Shown: in pieces, positions 52,623 to 61,883 of the stretch
How the letters are laid out: each line of letters begins with the position of its first letter
Position numbering within the stretch: the stretch's first letter is position 1
NCBI RefSeq assembly: GCF_016031635.1
Contig: NZ_JACEGD010000012.1
Location: 1 to 64,000 of the forward strand
Direction: 5' to 3'
Source: Bradyrhizobium diversitatis
Lineage (GTDB): Bacteria > Pseudomonadota > Alphaproteobacteria > Rhizobiales > Xanthobacteraceae
DNA: 64,000 nt
Notes under the pieces: generated by a model
What the model saw: the letters and a program-made list of their open reading frames with translations, nothing else
Told to the model about the DNA's origin: nothing
The model's database searches: none
Position numbers and translations under genes: made by a program

Positions 52623-53789
52623 TCACCCAAAATACCTTGCCAGAATCCCGCGATACACCTTCGTCAGCTTCTCCAGATCCTTGACCGGCACGCGCTCGTC
52701 GACCTGGTGCATGGTCTGCCCGACAAGCCCGAACTCGATCACCGGGCAATAGCTCGCGATGAACCGCGCATCCGAGGTGCCGCCCGACGTCGATAGCTCC
52801 GGCTTGCGCCCCGTCACCTCCTCGATCGCGGACACCGCGAGATCGGTGAACGGACCGGGCTTGGTCACGAACACGTTGGAGTTCGACGGCTCCCAGACGA
52901 TGCGGGCCTTGATGCGGTTGCCGCAGGCCTTGGCGAGGCGGGCCTCGACCAGCTCGCGCAGGCTCGCCTGGGTGTGGTTGTCGTTGTAGCGGATGTTGAA
53001 TCTTGCGCGGGCCTCGCCGGGGATGACGTTGAACGCCTTGTTGCCGACGTCCACTGACGTGAATTCGAGATTGGAGGCCTGAAATTGCGCGCTGCCGTGG
53101 TCGAGCGGCTCGTCCGAGATCGCCACGATCAGCCGCGAAATGTCCGGCACAGGATTTGACGCGCGGTGCGGATAGGCGACATGGCCCTGCACGCCGTCGA
53201 CGACGAGCGTGCCGGACTGCGAGCCACGGCGGCCGACCTTGATGGTGTCGCCGAGCGTCTCGACATTAGACGGCTCGCCGAGCACGCAATGATCGAATTT
53301 CTCGCCGCGTTCGGCGGCCCATTTCAACAGCTTGACGGTGCCGTTGACGGAGACGTCTTCCTCGTCGCCCGTGATCAGGAACGAGATCGACCCCTTGCCG
53401 TCGCTGCGCGGCTTGCCGCCATTGGCCGCGAGATGCGCCAGCACCGCAGCCACCGAGCAGGCGATGCCGCCCTTCATGTCGACGGCGCCGCGGCCGTGCA
53501 GGACACCGTCCTTCACCTCGCCGGAGAATGCGCCGACGCTCCAGGCACTCTCGTCACCCGGCGGCACCACGTCGGTGTGGCCCGCAAAGGTGATGTGCGG
53601 ACCTGCCGTGCCGATCCGCGCGTAGAGGTTGTCGACGTCGGCGGTGCCCGGCTCGCTGAAGGTGACGCGGTGGCAGGTGAAGCCGGCCGCGTTGAGGGCC
53701 TTCTCGAGCACCCCCAGTGCGCCGGCATCGGCCGGGGTCACCGAGGGGCAGCGGATGAGATCGCGGGCAATGGAGAGAGCATCGGTCAT
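52623..53789 (-). CDS. dapE: Succinyl-diaminopimelate desuccinylase
   Basis: A 388-residue M20 metallopeptidase-fold enzyme of the succinylase lysine/DAP pathway. Metal and catalytic motifs: [25 protein letters not shown], and [11 protein letters not shown]. The C-terminal [20 protein letters not shown] is diagnostic for DapE. ATG 53789 lies 10 bases after the dapD stop, so dapD and dapE are one operon acting in sequence (a transaminase step lies between them and is not encoded here). Confidence 0.97.
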   Translation of the reverse strand: MTDALSIARDLIRCPSVTPADAGALGVLEKALNAAGFTCHRVTFSEPGTADVDNLYARIGTAGPHITFAGHTDVVPPGDESAWSVGAFSGEVKDGVLHGRGAVDMKGGIACSVAAVLAHLAANGGKPRSDGKGSISFLITGDEEDVSVNGTVKLLKWAAERGEKFDHCVLGEPSNVETLGDTIKVGRRGSQSGTLVVDGVQGHVAYPHRASNPVPDISRLIVAISDEPLDHGSAQFQASNLEFTSVDVGNKAFNVIPGEARARFNIRYNDNHTQASLRELVEARLAKACGNRIKARIVWEPSNSNVFVTKPGPFTDLAVSAIEEVTGRKPELSTSGGTSDARFIASYCPVIEFGLVGQTMHQVDERVPVKDLEKLTKVYRGILARYFG

Positions 53790-53799
53790 GCGCGTCGGA

Positions 53800-54645
53800 T
53801 CAATCCCGCAGCAGCTCGTTGATGCTGGTCTTGGACCGCGTGCGTTCGTCGACGCGCTTGACGATCACGGCGCATGCGGTGCTCGGGCCGATCTGGCCGT
53901 TCTTCATCGGCTTGCCGGGCAGCGCGCCGGGCACTACGACGGAATACTCCGGCACTTCGCCCATGAAGATTTCGCCGGTCTCGCGGTCGACGATCTTGGT
54001 CGAGGCGCCCAGGAACACGCCCATCGCCAGCACCGCGCCCTTGCGCACGATCACGCCTTCGGCGACCTCGGAGCGCGCGCCGATGAAGCAATCGTCTTCG
54101 ATGATGACGGGCTCGGCCTGCAGCGGCTCGAGCACGCCGCCGATGCCGGCGCCGCCCGAGATGTGCACGCGCTTGCCGATCTGCGCGCAGGAGCCGACGG
54201 TGGCCCAGGTGTCGACCATCGTGCTCTCATCGACATAGGCGCCGAGATTGACGAAGGACGGCATCAAGACGACGTTCTTGGCGATGAAGGCCGAGCGGCG
54301 GACGACGGCGCCCGGCACCGCGCGAAAACCGGCGTCGCGAAAACGGTTCTCGCCCCAGCCCTCGAACTTCGATGGCACCTTGTCCCACCAGGTCGCCTTG
54401 CCGGGGCCGCCGGGAATGACGCCCATGTCGTTGAGGCGGAAGGACAGCAGCACGGCCTTCTTCAGCCATTGATTGACCTTCCACTTGCCGTCGGCGCCGC
54501 GCTCGGCAACGCGCGCCTCGCCCTTGTCGAGGATCTCCAGCGACTGGTCCACGGCCTCGCGCACCTCGCCCTTGGTCGTGGTCGAGATGCCGTCTCGCGC
54601 CTCGAAGGCGCTGTTGATGGTGGATTCGAGGGCTGCAAGGGACAT
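53800..54645 (-). CDS. dapD: Tetrahydrodipicolinate N-succinyltransferase
   Basis: A 281-residue left-handed beta-helix acyltransferase. The C-terminal hexapeptide repeats run through [20 protein letters not shown] and [20 protein letters not shown]; the N-terminal part starts [20 protein letters not shown]. Uses succinyl-CoA on tetrahydrodipicolinate. ATG 54645 follows AGAGGAAATCCCG; the longer in-frame reading is repeat sequence. Confidence 0.97.
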   Translation of the reverse strand: MSLAALESTINSAFEARDGISTTTKGEVREAVDQSLEILDKGEARVAERGADGKWKVNQWLKKAVLLSFRLNDMGVIPGGPGKATWWDKVPSKFEGWGENRFRDAGFRAVPGAVVRRSAFIAKNVVLMPSFVNLGAYVDESTMVDTWATVGSCAQIGKRVHISGGAGIGGVLEPLQAEPVIIEDDCFIGARSEVAEGVIVRKGAVLAMGVFLGASTKIVDRETGEIFMGEVPEYSVVVPGALPGKPMKNGQIGPSTACAVIVKRVDERTRSKTSINELLRD

Positions 54646-54747
54646 CGGGATTTCCTCTGGGGAGCGGGAATTTTGATGGATTGGGGCGCTTTTTCGGGAT
54701 TTGGGCGACGGAGTCAAGGCATACTCGGCCGTTACCCATGCTCCGCT

Positions 54748-54903
54748 GTCGTCCCGGACAAGCGCGCCCTCAGGCGCGCGAAGATCCGGGACCCATAACC
54801 ACAGGGAGTCGCTTGGCGAGGACTCGGAGTTATCGATCTCGCGCCACAACCACTCCCTGTGGTTATGGGACCCGGGTTTGCGCTTATGCTTGCCCGGGAC
54901 GAC
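54748..54903. repeat. Palindromic repeat family C, copy 2
   Basis: Arms GTCGTCCCGGACAAGCGCGC and GCTTGCCCGGGACGAC, with inner ATAACCACAGGGAG and CTCCCTGTGGTTAT. Same structure as the 38.6-kb copy. Lies between dapD and the pyrimidine nucleotidase gene. Confidence 0.9.
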
Positions 54904-54908
54904 AGTTG

Positions 54909-55601
54909 TTATCGCGGCGACAACCTGCCCAAAAACCCCGCCAGATCATCCGTGACATGGTCGACATGGGCGGAATCCCGGCCCTCCAGTTCCCAATCCT
55001 CGCGCACCACCTCTTTCGTCCCATCCGGCACCACCAGCACCGTGGTCATGCCGAGCTGGTGCGGGACGGTGAGGTTGCGGGCGAGGTCCTCGAACATGGC
55101 CGCGCGGGTCGGATCGACCGCATGCTGGCTGAGGAATTTCTGGTAGGTCTGCTGCGCCGGCTTGGGCTCGAATTCGGCGGCGATGATGTCGAACACGCCG
55201 TCGAAATGCGAGGCGAAGCCGAGCCGCGCCAGCACCGCGTCGACATGGTCGACCGAGCCGTTGGTCAGGATCAGCTTGCGGCCCGGCAGCTTTGCGATGG
55301 CAGCGCCGAGCGCCGGATTCGGCTCCAGCGGCGAGTGGTCGATCTTGTGGACGTAGGCGAGATAGTCGTCGGCGGAGACGCCATGCAGGGTCATCATGCC
55401 GCGCATCGTGGTGCCGAAGCGCCGGTAATAGTCCTTCTGGATCGCCCGCGCTTCCTCCGGGCCGACATTCAGCCAGTTGCAGACGAACTCCCCGATCCGC
55501 GCATCGACCTGCTGCCACAGATTGACGTGATGCGGATAGAGCGTGTTGTCGAGGTCGAACACCCAGGTGTCGACGTGCGCGAAAGTGCGGGGCGGGGTCA
55601 T
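54909..55601 (-). CDS. Pyrimidine 5'-nucleotidase, HAD superfamily
   Basis: A 230-residue hydrolase of the SDT1/PhoG-like group. HAD motif I is FDLDNTLYP, motif II LILTNGS, motif [15 protein letters not shown] and MFEDLARNL. Family members dephosphorylate pyrimidine monophosphates or clean up modified nucleotides. ATG 55601. Same strand as dapD but separated by a 260-base repeat region, so probably independent. Confidence 0.92.
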   Translation of the reverse strand: MTPPRTFAHVDTWVFDLDNTLYPHHVNLWQQVDARIGEFVCNWLNVGPEEARAIQKDYYRRFGTTMRGMMTLHGVSADDYLAYVHKIDHSPLEPNPALGAAIAKLPGRKLILTNGSVDHVDAVLARLGFASHFDGVFDIIAAEFEPKPAQQTYQKFLSQHAVDPTRAAMFEDLARNLTVPHQLGMTTVLVVPDGTKEVVREDWELEGRDSAHVDHVTDDLAGFLGRLSPR

Positions 55602-55647
55602 ACCAAATCTCTATCTATCGATCGCAAGCGCTGCCCCACTCACTGCT

Positions 55648-55780
55648 GTCGTCCCGGACAAGCGAAGCGCAGATCCGGGACCCATATCCCCAGGGAGGAG
55701 TTTGGCGAAGAAGCGTAGTTGGCATCTCCCGCCATAACCAAAGCCTGTGGTTATGGGTCCCTGCGTTCGCAGGGACGACA
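55648..55780. repeat. Palindromic repeat family C, copy 3 (diverged)
   Basis: Left arm GTCGTCCCGGACAAGCG, right arm GGGTCCCTGCGTTCGCAGGG and ACGAC; inner CATAACCAAAGCCTGTGGTT. The right arm differs from copies 1 and 2. Located between the nucleotidase and DUF1036 genes. Confidence 0.82.
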
Positions 55781-55821
55781 GCGGAGATTGTGGCGCGTGC
55801 GCGCTCATCGAACCAACACCA

Positions 55822-56808
55822 TCACGGCACCGCGAACCGCAGCGTCTTGCCGCCGCTCGACATGTCCACGGCGCCAAAGCCCGTCGGCGCAAATCCGCGC
55901 GCGCCGCAATCGGTCTGCTCGCTGGTCTCGAACTTGGTCTCGCGCGTGCAGAGTTGCCTGTCGCCGCCCCAGTTCAGTGGCCGATCCTTCAGCTTGACGA
56001 TTCGGTTGTCGGCGTCGACCGCTTCCGCGAAACTGAAGATCTGCTTGGGCTGGCCGGTCACATCGGGGTGCAGGCAGGTCTTGGGATCGATGCGATACCA
56101 GCCGCGGCTCGTCACGGACTTGCCGTCATCGGTCGCGATCGCGGCCATCACCTTGTGCGGCGTGTCGTTGCACCAGGTGAGGCCGGTCGCAGAGGGCGTC
56201 TGCACGGCCTCGACCATGGTCTTGAACAGGTTCGGCGAGGCCACGACGTCGGACGACAACCCGCGGCTCTTCAGGAAGGCGGCCAGCGCGGCTTGCGTCT
56301 TCGGCCCGTCGACGCCATCGATCGGCGCTGCGTCGTAGCCTGCGATCACCAGCAGCCGCTGGATGCCGGCGAGGCGCGCCTGCTCGTCGTCATATTCGGA
56401 ATCCTCGGCGAGATAGGCCACGAGGTTGCCATCGGCTCCTTGCGTCGGCGTCACTTGCGTGAACGGGACTTGCGTCTGGCCACTGCGGCATTGTCGCGCC
56501 GCGGCGATGACGAAATTGTCCTGCGCCACGCACAGCATGTCGCGGCCGCTTTGCGGGATCGGGGAAGCACCGTAGACGCCGAGCGCGCGGGCATTGAGCA
56601 GGATGCGGTCGGCCGTCAACGTGCCCTGCACCACCACGCGGCAGGTGGCGGGATCGATCCTGAACCAGCCGCGCGTCGCGGTCGCCGCCTTGTCGTCGAT
56701 ACCGATCGCGGCCTCCACGACATAGGACATGCGGTTGCAGATCTTGAGGTCGGCAAAGGCCGGCGCGGAGGAGAACAGGAACGAGACGGCTGCGGCCGGC
56801 AGCGTCAT
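55822..56808 (-). CDS. Exported protein with two DUF1036 domains
   Basis: About 328 residues. A hydrophobic leader (PAAAVSFLFSSAPAFA) is followed by DUF1036 copy 1 (LKICNRMSYVVEAAIGIDD, TRGWFRIDPATCRVVVQG) and copy 2 (LTWCNDTPHKVMAAIATDD, SRGWYRIDPKTCLHPDV). Between them a roughly 90-residue segment (RLLVIAGYDAAPIDGVDGPK) resembles a peptidoglycan-binding type 1 repeat. The start is uncertain: ATG 56808 gives a leader lacking a basic n-region, and the preceding in-frame residues (RPHRRSPLTRLL) would complete it but have no start codon. Function unknown. Confidence 0.85.
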   Translation of the reverse strand: MTLPAAAVSFLFSSAPAFADLKICNRMSYVVEAAIGIDDKAATATRGWFRIDPATCRVVVQGTLTADRILLNARALGVYGASPIPQSGRDMLCVAQDNFVIAAARQCRSGQTQVPFTQVTPTQGADGNLVAYLAEDSEYDDEQARLAGIQRLLVIAGYDAAPIDGVDGPKTQAALAAFLKSRGLSSDVVASPNLFKTMVEAVQTPSATGLTWCNDTPHKVMAAIATDDGKSVTSRGWYRIDPKTCLHPDVTGQPKQIFSFAEAVDADNRIVKLKDRPLNWGGDRQLCTRETKFETSEQTDCGARGFAPTGFGAVDMSSGGKTLRFAVP

Positions 56809-56855
56809 CAGGAGGCGGGTGAGTGGGGAGCGGCGGTGTGGCCTCGGCCTTCGTT

Positions 56856-56980
56856 CGTCATGCCCGGCCTTGTGCAGGGCATCCACGCTCTTGGCGCGGC
56901 AGGAAAGATCGTGGATGGCCGGGCTTTCGCCGCGCCGAAGCGGCTTCTGCCGCGCAGGCGGGACAAGCCCGGTCATGACG
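56856..56980. repeat. Palindromic repeat family A, copy 7 (expanded loop)
   Basis: CGTCATGCCCGGCCTTGTGC and GGGACAAGCCCGGTCATGAC flank the same expanded loop (GCCGGGCTTTCGCCGCGCCG and GCGCAGGCG) as the 14.9-kb copy. Upstream of the DUF1036 gene. Confidence 0.92.
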
Positions 56981-57002
56981 GCTCCCTTGGTCCGCTCCCG
57001 CA

Positions 57003-57890
57003 TCACTTGTGGATCAGCGTGCCCGTGCCCTGGTTGGTGAAGAGCTCGAGCAGCACCGCGTGTGGCATCTTGCCATCGATGATGACGACGCCCTGCACGC
57101 CCTGCTCCAGCGCGTAGATGCAGGTCTCCACCTTCGGGATCATGCCGCCCGAGATGGTGCCGTCGGCGATCAGCTTTCGCGCGTCCTTGACCGAGAGCTG
57201 CGGGATCAGCTTCTTCGACTTGTCGAGCACGCCCGGCACGTCGGTGAGCAGCAGCAGGCGCTTGGCCTTCAGCGCGCCCGCGACGGCGCCGGCAAAGGTG
57301 TCGGCGTTGATGTTCAGCGTCTGGCCGTCCTGCGAGGTCGCGAGCGGCGCCAGCACCGGGATCAGCTCGTAGCCGATCAGCTGGTTGAGCAGCGTGAGGT
57401 CGACCTTCTCCGGGTCGCCGACGAAACCGAGATCGATCGCCTTCTCGATGTTCGAGCCCGGATCGACGATGGTGCGCGTCGTCTTCGACGCCTTCACCAT
57501 GTTGCCGTCCTTGCCTGACAGCCCGACGGCCTTGCCGCCCGCTTCGTTGATGTAGCCGACGATCTGCTTGTTGACGGAGCCGGCCAGCACCATCTCGACG
57601 ATCTCGATGGTCGCGGCATCGGTGATGCGCAGGCCGGCGGCGAATTCCGACACGATGCCGAGGCGCTTGAGCATGGTCGCGATCTGCGGGCCGCCGCCAT
57701 GCACCACCACCGGATTGATCGCAGTCTGCTCCAAGAGCACGATGTCGCGGGCAAAGTTCTTCGCGGTTGCCTCGTCGCCCATGGCATGGCCGCCATATTT
57801 GATGACGATGGTTTCCTCGTCATATTGCTGCATGTGCGGCAGCGCTTCGGACAGGATGCGGGCCTGGTCGAGCGGAGAGATGTCGGTCAT
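57003..57890 (-). CDS. argB: Acetylglutamate kinase
   Basis: A 295-residue amino acid kinase, second step of arginine synthesis. [20 protein letters not shown] and [18 protein letters not shown] are the ATP and substrate motifs; [19 protein letters not shown] and [20 protein letters not shown] are C-terminal signatures. ATG 57890. Same strand as engB and DUF423 with a 237-base repeat-filled gap. Confidence 0.97.
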   Translation of the reverse strand: MTDISPLDQARILSEALPHMQQYDEETIVIKYGGHAMGDEATAKNFARDIVLLEQTAINPVVVHGGGPQIATMLKRLGIVSEFAAGLRITDAATIEIVEMVLAGSVNKQIVGYINEAGGKAVGLSGKDGNMVKASKTTRTIVDPGSNIEKAIDLGFVGDPEKVDLTLLNQLIGYELIPVLAPLATSQDGQTLNINADTFAGAVAGALKAKRLLLLTDVPGVLDKSKKLIPQLSVKDARKLIADGTISGGMIPKVETCIYALEQGVQGVVIIDGKMPHAVLLELFTNQGTGTLIHK

Positions 57891-57966
57891 GTCGCGGTCT
57901 CGCTGGCGGGACGGTCGGTGCGCGTTCTATCCGATTGCCGGGCGCGGCGCAAAGTGTGCGTTCTTG

Positions 57967-58114
57967 CCCTCTCCCCTTGTGGGAGAGGGTGGATCGCCGC
58001 GCAACGGCGAGACGGGTGAGAGGTCCTCTCCGCGAGTGACGCTATCGCAGCGGTGGATGCGGAGAGAACCCCTCATCCGGCGCTTCGCGCCACCTTCTCC
58101 CACAAGGGAGAAGG
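57967..58114. repeat. CCCTCTCCCC...GGGAGAAGG palindromic region
   Basis: Hairpin CCCTCTCCCCTTGTGGGAGA (57967-57989), an inner pair GATCGCCGCGCAACGGCGA, and the closing arm CTTCTCCCACAAGGGAGAAG (58094-58114). Lies between DUF423 and argB on their shared strand. Confidence 0.8.
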
Positions 58115-58127
58115 AAGAAAGTAGGAC

Positions 58128-58490
58128 CTATTTCTTCACCACCGCCGCCAGCGTCACCGCGAGCCAGCTTGCAATCATCACCGTCCCGCCGGTCGGTGCC
58201 GCCATCGGAAACAGCGAATGGCCCGCAAACTGCCGCAAGGTGAGGTCGCCCGCGAACAGCGCGGCGCCGATCACGAAGCCGAACGCCGCAACGAGTCCAA
58301 TTCCGCCATGCAGAAGGCCGCGCGCGAGCAGCGCGCCGACGGCGAGTATGGCCGTTGCATGAAACAGCAGCATCGCGCTCGCCGATGCCAGCCGGCTCGC
58401 ATCGGCACCATGGGCGGAGGCCGCGGCCAGCGCGACGCCGGCGGCGCCCATCAATCCGGCAAGCCCGATCAGGAGGCGATGGGCCACCAT
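58128..58490 (-). CDS. DUF423 small membrane protein
   Basis: A 120-residue protein with four hydrophobic segments. LIGLAGLMGAAGVALAAASA at the N-terminus, then LFAGDLTLRQFAGHSLFPMA and APTGGTVMIASWLAV are family-typical (YwdK/YgdD-like). Function unknown. Its ATG overlaps the engB stop as TAATG, so the two are coupled. Confidence 0.92.
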   Translation of the reverse strand: MVAHRLLIGLAGLMGAAGVALAAASAHGADASRLASASAMLLFHATAILAVGALLARGLLHGGIGLVAAFGFVIGAALFAGDLTLRQFAGHSLFPMAAPTGGTVMIASWLAVTLAAVVKK

Positions 58491-59143
58491 TACTTGCTCC
58501 GCTCTTCCAACAGCTTCGCCATCGCGGCGCGCAAGCTCTCCATGCCGGTCGAACTGCGTGAGGAGGTCGCGAGCACGGTCGGAAACGCGGCCGGGTGCTT
58601 GGCCAGCGCAGCCTCGGTCTCGGCGATGCGCGCCTGCAGCTCGGCGGCCTTCACCTGGTCTGTCTTGGTCAGCACGATCTGGTAGCTGACGGCGGAACGG
58701 TCGAGCGTCCCAAGCACGTCGAGATCGACGTCCTTGAGGCCGTGCCGCGCGTCGACCAGCACATAGACGCGCGCCAGCGAGGCGCGGCCGAGCAGGAATT
58801 TGTGGATCAGCTCGGTCCAGGACGCGACCTGGCTCTTCGGCGCCTTGGCATAGCCGTAGCCGGGCATGTCGACGAGGCGCAGGTCGCTTTTCCCGGGCAC
58901 CTCGAAGAAGATCAGCTCCTGAGTGCGGCCCGGCGTATGCGAGGTCCGCGCCAAGCCGTTGCGCCCCGTCAGCGCGTTGATCAGGCTGGACTTGCCGACG
59001 TTGGAGCGGCCGGCAAAGGCGATCTCCAGCCCCGCCATCGGCGGCAGCGTGGCGATCGAGGGCGAGGCCCAGATGAACTGCCAGTCGCGGGCAAACAGCT
59101 TTCGCCCGGCTTCGATCAGCTTCGCATCTTTGTCATCGGTCAT
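58490..59143 (-). CDS. engB: Ribosome biogenesis GTP-binding protein (EngB/YihA)
   Basis: A 217-residue essential GTPase for 50S assembly. G1 GRSNVGKSSLINALTG, G3 DMPGYGYAKAPKSQ, G4 LTKTDQVKA, and switch residues TPGRTQELIFFEV. ATG 59143 after AAAGGATAGAGG. The mRNA leader includes a family A repeat 19 bases upstream; yidC is the gene before it. Confidence 0.97.
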   Translation of the reverse strand: MTDDKDAKLIEAGRKLFARDWQFIWASPSIATLPPMAGLEIAFAGRSNVGKSSLINALTGRNGLARTSHTPGRTQELIFFEVPGKSDLRLVDMPGYGYAKAPKSQVASWTELIHKFLLGRASLARVYVLVDARHGLKDVDLDVLGTLDRSAVSYQIVLTKTDQVKAAELQARIAETEAALAKHPAAFPTVLATSSRSSTGMESLRAAMAKLLEERSK

Positions 59144-59161
59144 GCGAAGCCTCTATCCTTT

Positions 59162-59251
59162 CGTCATGGCCGGGCTTGTCCCGGCCATCCACGTCTTGTT
59201 ACTGGGCGAGCTTCCAAAACGTGGATGCCCGGGACGAGCCCGGGCATGACG
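59162..59251. repeat. Palindromic repeat family A, copy 8
   Basis: CGTCATGGCCGGGCTTGTCC and GGGACGAGCCCGGGCATGAC around CCACGT/ACGTGG. Between yidC and engB, on the engB leader. Confidence 0.93.
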
Positions 59252-59298
59252 ATGTGGAGGCTCTTGCGCCCGCATGACGGGGCGCGATCGTGAGGGAC

Positions 59299-61149
59299 CT
59301 ACGTCGCCTTCCGCGCGAACGTCGCCTTGAGATTGTCGAACAGCTCCACCTTCACGCCGTTGCGGCGCATGATGTAGCTTTGCTGGATCACCGAGAGCAG
59401 ATTGTTCCAGGCCCAGTAGATCACGAGGCCCGCCGGGAAGCCCGCCAGCATGAAGGTGAAGATCAGCGGCATCCAGTTGAAGATGAGCTGCTGCGTCGGA
59501 TCCGGCGGCGTCGGGTTCAGCTTCATCTGGAACCACATCGTGATGCCCATGATGATCGGCCAGATGCCGAGCGCGAGGTAATGGCCGAACACGGGAATCG
59601 TGGTCGGATCGAACGGGAGCAGCCCGAACAGGTTGAACAAATTGGTCGGATCCGGCGCCGAGAGGTCCTTGATCCAGCCGTAGAACTTCGCGTGCCGCAT
59701 CTCGATGGTGACGAACAGCACCTTGTAGAGCGAGAAGAACACCGGGATCTGGATCAGCACGGGAAGACAGCCGGCGACCGGATTGATCTTCTCCTTGCGG
59801 TAGATCTCCATCATCTCCTGCTGCTGCTTCACCTTGTCGTCGGGATAGCGCTCCTTCAGCGCCAGAAGCTGCGGCTGGATCGACTTCATCTTCGCCATCG
59901 AGGCGTAGGATTTGTTCGCCAGCGGGAAGAACAGCAGCTTCACGATCACGGTGACGAGCAGGATCGAGATGCCGAAATTGCCGAAGAAGCGGAAGAAGAA
60001 GTCGAGGCCGAGGAACATCGGCTTGGTGAGGAAGTAGAACCAGCCCCAGTCGATCAGCAGATCGAAATGGTTGAGGCCGAGCTCCTTGTTGTAGCCGCCG
60101 AGCCCGGCGAACGGGAACACGCCGACGACGCCGGCTTCCTTGGCGCCGGCGAACAGCCGCGCGTTTGCCGTGCCGGTGCCGCCGATGGGGACGGTGACGG
60201 GATCGAGCAGGTAGTCGGTCTGGTAGGTGTGGACGTTGCCGACCGGGTTCGACGAGAAGCGCGCTTGGAGCTGGGCATTGGTGTCCGGCAGCAGCGCCGA
60301 GGCCCAGTACTTGTCGGTGATGCCGAGCCAGCCATTGGTGGCCTTGAAGTTCACCGCCTTGGCTTCGTCGATCTTCTTGTAGGCGTATTCCTGCAGGCCG
60401 TGGTCGCCGAGATAGCCGATCAGGCCTTCATGCAGGATGTAATAGCCCGACACCTGCGGCGCGCCGTGGCGCGAGATCAGCGCGAACGGATAGAGCGTGA
60501 CCGGCGCGTTGCCGACATTGCTCACCTCGTCCTTGACGGTGAAGAGATAATGGTCGTCGACCGCAATGGTGCGGCGGAAGGTGAGGCCCTCGCCGTTGTC
60601 CCACTTCAGCACCACCGGCGTCGTCGGCGTCAGGCTGCCGCTGCCGTCCTGCTGCCAGACGGTCTGGGCATCGGGCATCTTCGCCGTCACGCCCGTCGCC
60701 GCCACCCAGCCGAACTCGGCGTAGTAGGGCTCCGCCGTGCCCGAGGGCGAATAGAGGACGATCGGCGGCGACTTCGGGTCGACCGTTTCGCGGAATTGCA
60801 CCAGCGCGATGTCGTCGATCCGGCCGCCCTTCAGCGAGATGCTGCCGGCGATGCGCGGGGTCTCGATCTTCACGCGCGGACCGGCTGCAATGGCGGCCTC
60901 GCGGGCGACGACCGGCTGGCCCTGCTGGCCCGCGCCCGGTGTCGCCGGCTGGGTCACGCTGCCCGGCTGCGGCGCGGTGCCGGGAGTCGCCGAGGCCGTC
61001 GGCTGCGGCGTGGATTTCTGAAGCTCGGTCTGCGCCTGCTGCTGGGCGCGCTGCTTCTCCATCTGCGGCACGTTGTAGAAATACTGCCAGGCGATCAGCA
61101 CAAGGCCGGACAGAATGACGGCCAGGATGGTATTGCGATTATCGGTCAT
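59299..61149 (-). CDS. yidC: Membrane protein insertase YidC
   Basis: A 616-residue Oxa1-superfamily insertase. The N-terminal helix (NTILAVILSGLVLIAWQYFY) precedes an Ala/Pro/Gln-rich linker, the periplasmic P1 domain and the five-helix core with the groove-helix segment (FGNFGISILLVTVIVKLLFF) and the final FKPF-like FMLAGFPAGLVIYWAWNNLL. Works with SecYEG or alone. Gap of 16 bases to rnpA; long antisense ORFs here are artefacts. Confidence 0.97.
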   Translation of the reverse strand: MTDNRNTILAVILSGLVLIAWQYFYNVPQMEKQRAQQQAQTELQKSTPQPTASATPGTAPQPGSVTQPATPGAGQQGQPVVAREAAIAAGPRVKIETPRIAGSISLKGGRIDDIALVQFRETVDPKSPPIVLYSPSGTAEPYYAEFGWVAATGVTAKMPDAQTVWQQDGSGSLTPTTPVVLKWDNGEGLTFRRTIAVDDHYLFTVKDEVSNVGNAPVTLYPFALISRHGAPQVSGYYILHEGLIGYLGDHGLQEYAYKKIDEAKAVNFKATNGWLGITDKYWASALLPDTNAQLQARFSSNPVGNVHTYQTDYLLDPVTVPIGGTGTANARLFAGAKEAGVVGVFPFAGLGGYNKELGLNHFDLLIDWGWFYFLTKPMFLGLDFFFRFFGNFGISILLVTVIVKLLFFPLANKSYASMAKMKSIQPQLLALKERYPDDKVKQQQEMMEIYRKEKINPVAGCLPVLIQIPVFFSLYKVLFVTIEMRHAKFYGWIKDLSAPDPTNLFNLFGLLPFDPTTIPVFGHYLALGIWPIIMGITMWFQMKLNPTPPDPTQQLIFNWMPLIFTFMLAGFPAGLVIYWAWNNLLSVIQQSYIMRRNGVKVELFDNLKATFARKAT

Positions 61150-61165
61150 CTCGAATGTCTCGTCA

Positions 61166-61552
61166 TCAATCCGGTTTGCGGATGGCAGCGGGAGCGGGGC
61201 CGGGCCTCTGGCCGCGCGCTTTGGCCGTATGCCGCGCGGGCTTCGTGAACGCTATGCGCAGATCGTCGAGCATGGTGGCGAAGTCGCGCGAGAGCGCGTC
61301 CCTTCGTCCGACTAGCACATAGTCATGATGAGGCTGCATCGACACCGGGTCGAGCCGCTTCACCAATTCGCGAAGCCGGCGCCGGATGCGATTGCGCTCG
61401 GGGGCGTTGCCGTTCTTTTTGGTGACGGTGAAGCCGATCCGGATCGGACCAAAGTCATCGCGGCGACGGCTTTGCAGGACGAACGCGGGACTATTCACCC
61501 GCGCGCCATTGGCAACGGCGAGGAAATCCGCCCGCTGCCTCAGCCGATCCAT
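61166..61552 (-). CDS. rnpA: Ribonuclease P protein component
   Basis: A 128-residue basic protein aiding RNase P RNA in tRNA 5' maturation. The conserved KKNGNAPERNRIRRRLRELV (RNR motif) and RIGFTVTKK are present. ATG 61552. The long, low-similarity basic C-terminal tail (ARGQRPGPAPAAIRKPD) is lineage-typical. 27 bases after rpmH. Confidence 0.96.
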   Translation of the reverse strand: MDRLRQRADFLAVANGARVNSPAFVLQSRRRDDFGPIRIGFTVTKKNGNAPERNRIRRRLRELVKRLDPVSMQPHHDYVLVGRRDALSRDFATMLDDLRIAFTKPARHTAKARGQRPGPAPAAIRKPD

Positions 61553-61579
61553 GATGAAATCCCAAAAAGGGGGTCCGGC

Positions 61580-61714
61580 TCAGGCGCTCAGACGCTTGCG
61601 GCCGCGGGCGCGGCGGGCGGCGAGGACCTTGCGACCGCCGGCAGTGGCGAGGCGGGCGCGGAAGCCGTGACGGCGCTTGCGCACCAGTTTGCTGGGTTGA
61701 TAAGTCCGCTTCAC
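61580..61714 (-). CDS. rpmH: 50S ribosomal protein L34
   Basis: A 44-residue basic ribosomal protein: [20 protein letters not shown] and [20 protein letters not shown]. The start is GTG 61714. First gene of rpmH-rnpA-yidC-engB, with a clear promoter about 140 bases upstream. Confidence 0.98.
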   Translation of the reverse strand: MKRTYQPSKLVRKRRHGFRARLATAGGRKVLAARRARGRKRLSA

Positions 61715-61855
61715 GGGTTTTTCTCCGCTGACCGGGCAATTTGCCTGTAGAATTGATGGTAAAGTCCGGAAGATGCGGCCCAAAACGGGCCCTTTCCGGC
61801 CCTTAGAGAGCCGCTCCCGGTGTTGCACCGGGTCATCGCGGACAATTTGCGCGGC

Positions 61856-61883
61856 TTATAAGGGAGCGTCTTCTTTTCGTCAA
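61856..61883 (-). promoter_or_regulatory. Sigma-70 promoter of the rpmH operon
   Basis: On the reverse strand TTGACG (61883-61878) and TTATAA (61861-61856) are separated by 16 bases, near consensus. Transcription would begin about 61848, giving a leader of about 130 bases to the rpmH GTG, carrying a small CGGGAGCGGC-type hairpin. Confidence 0.75.

Noticed and set aside
6662..59251. Regularly repeated palindromes considered as a CRISPR array
   Set aside because: Copies are kilobases apart, variable in length and inverted, with no uniform spacers or cas genes.
59290..61248. A 652-codon plus-strand ORF opposite yidC
   Set aside because: It mirrors yidC and has no recognisable domain; yidC on the other strand is unambiguous.
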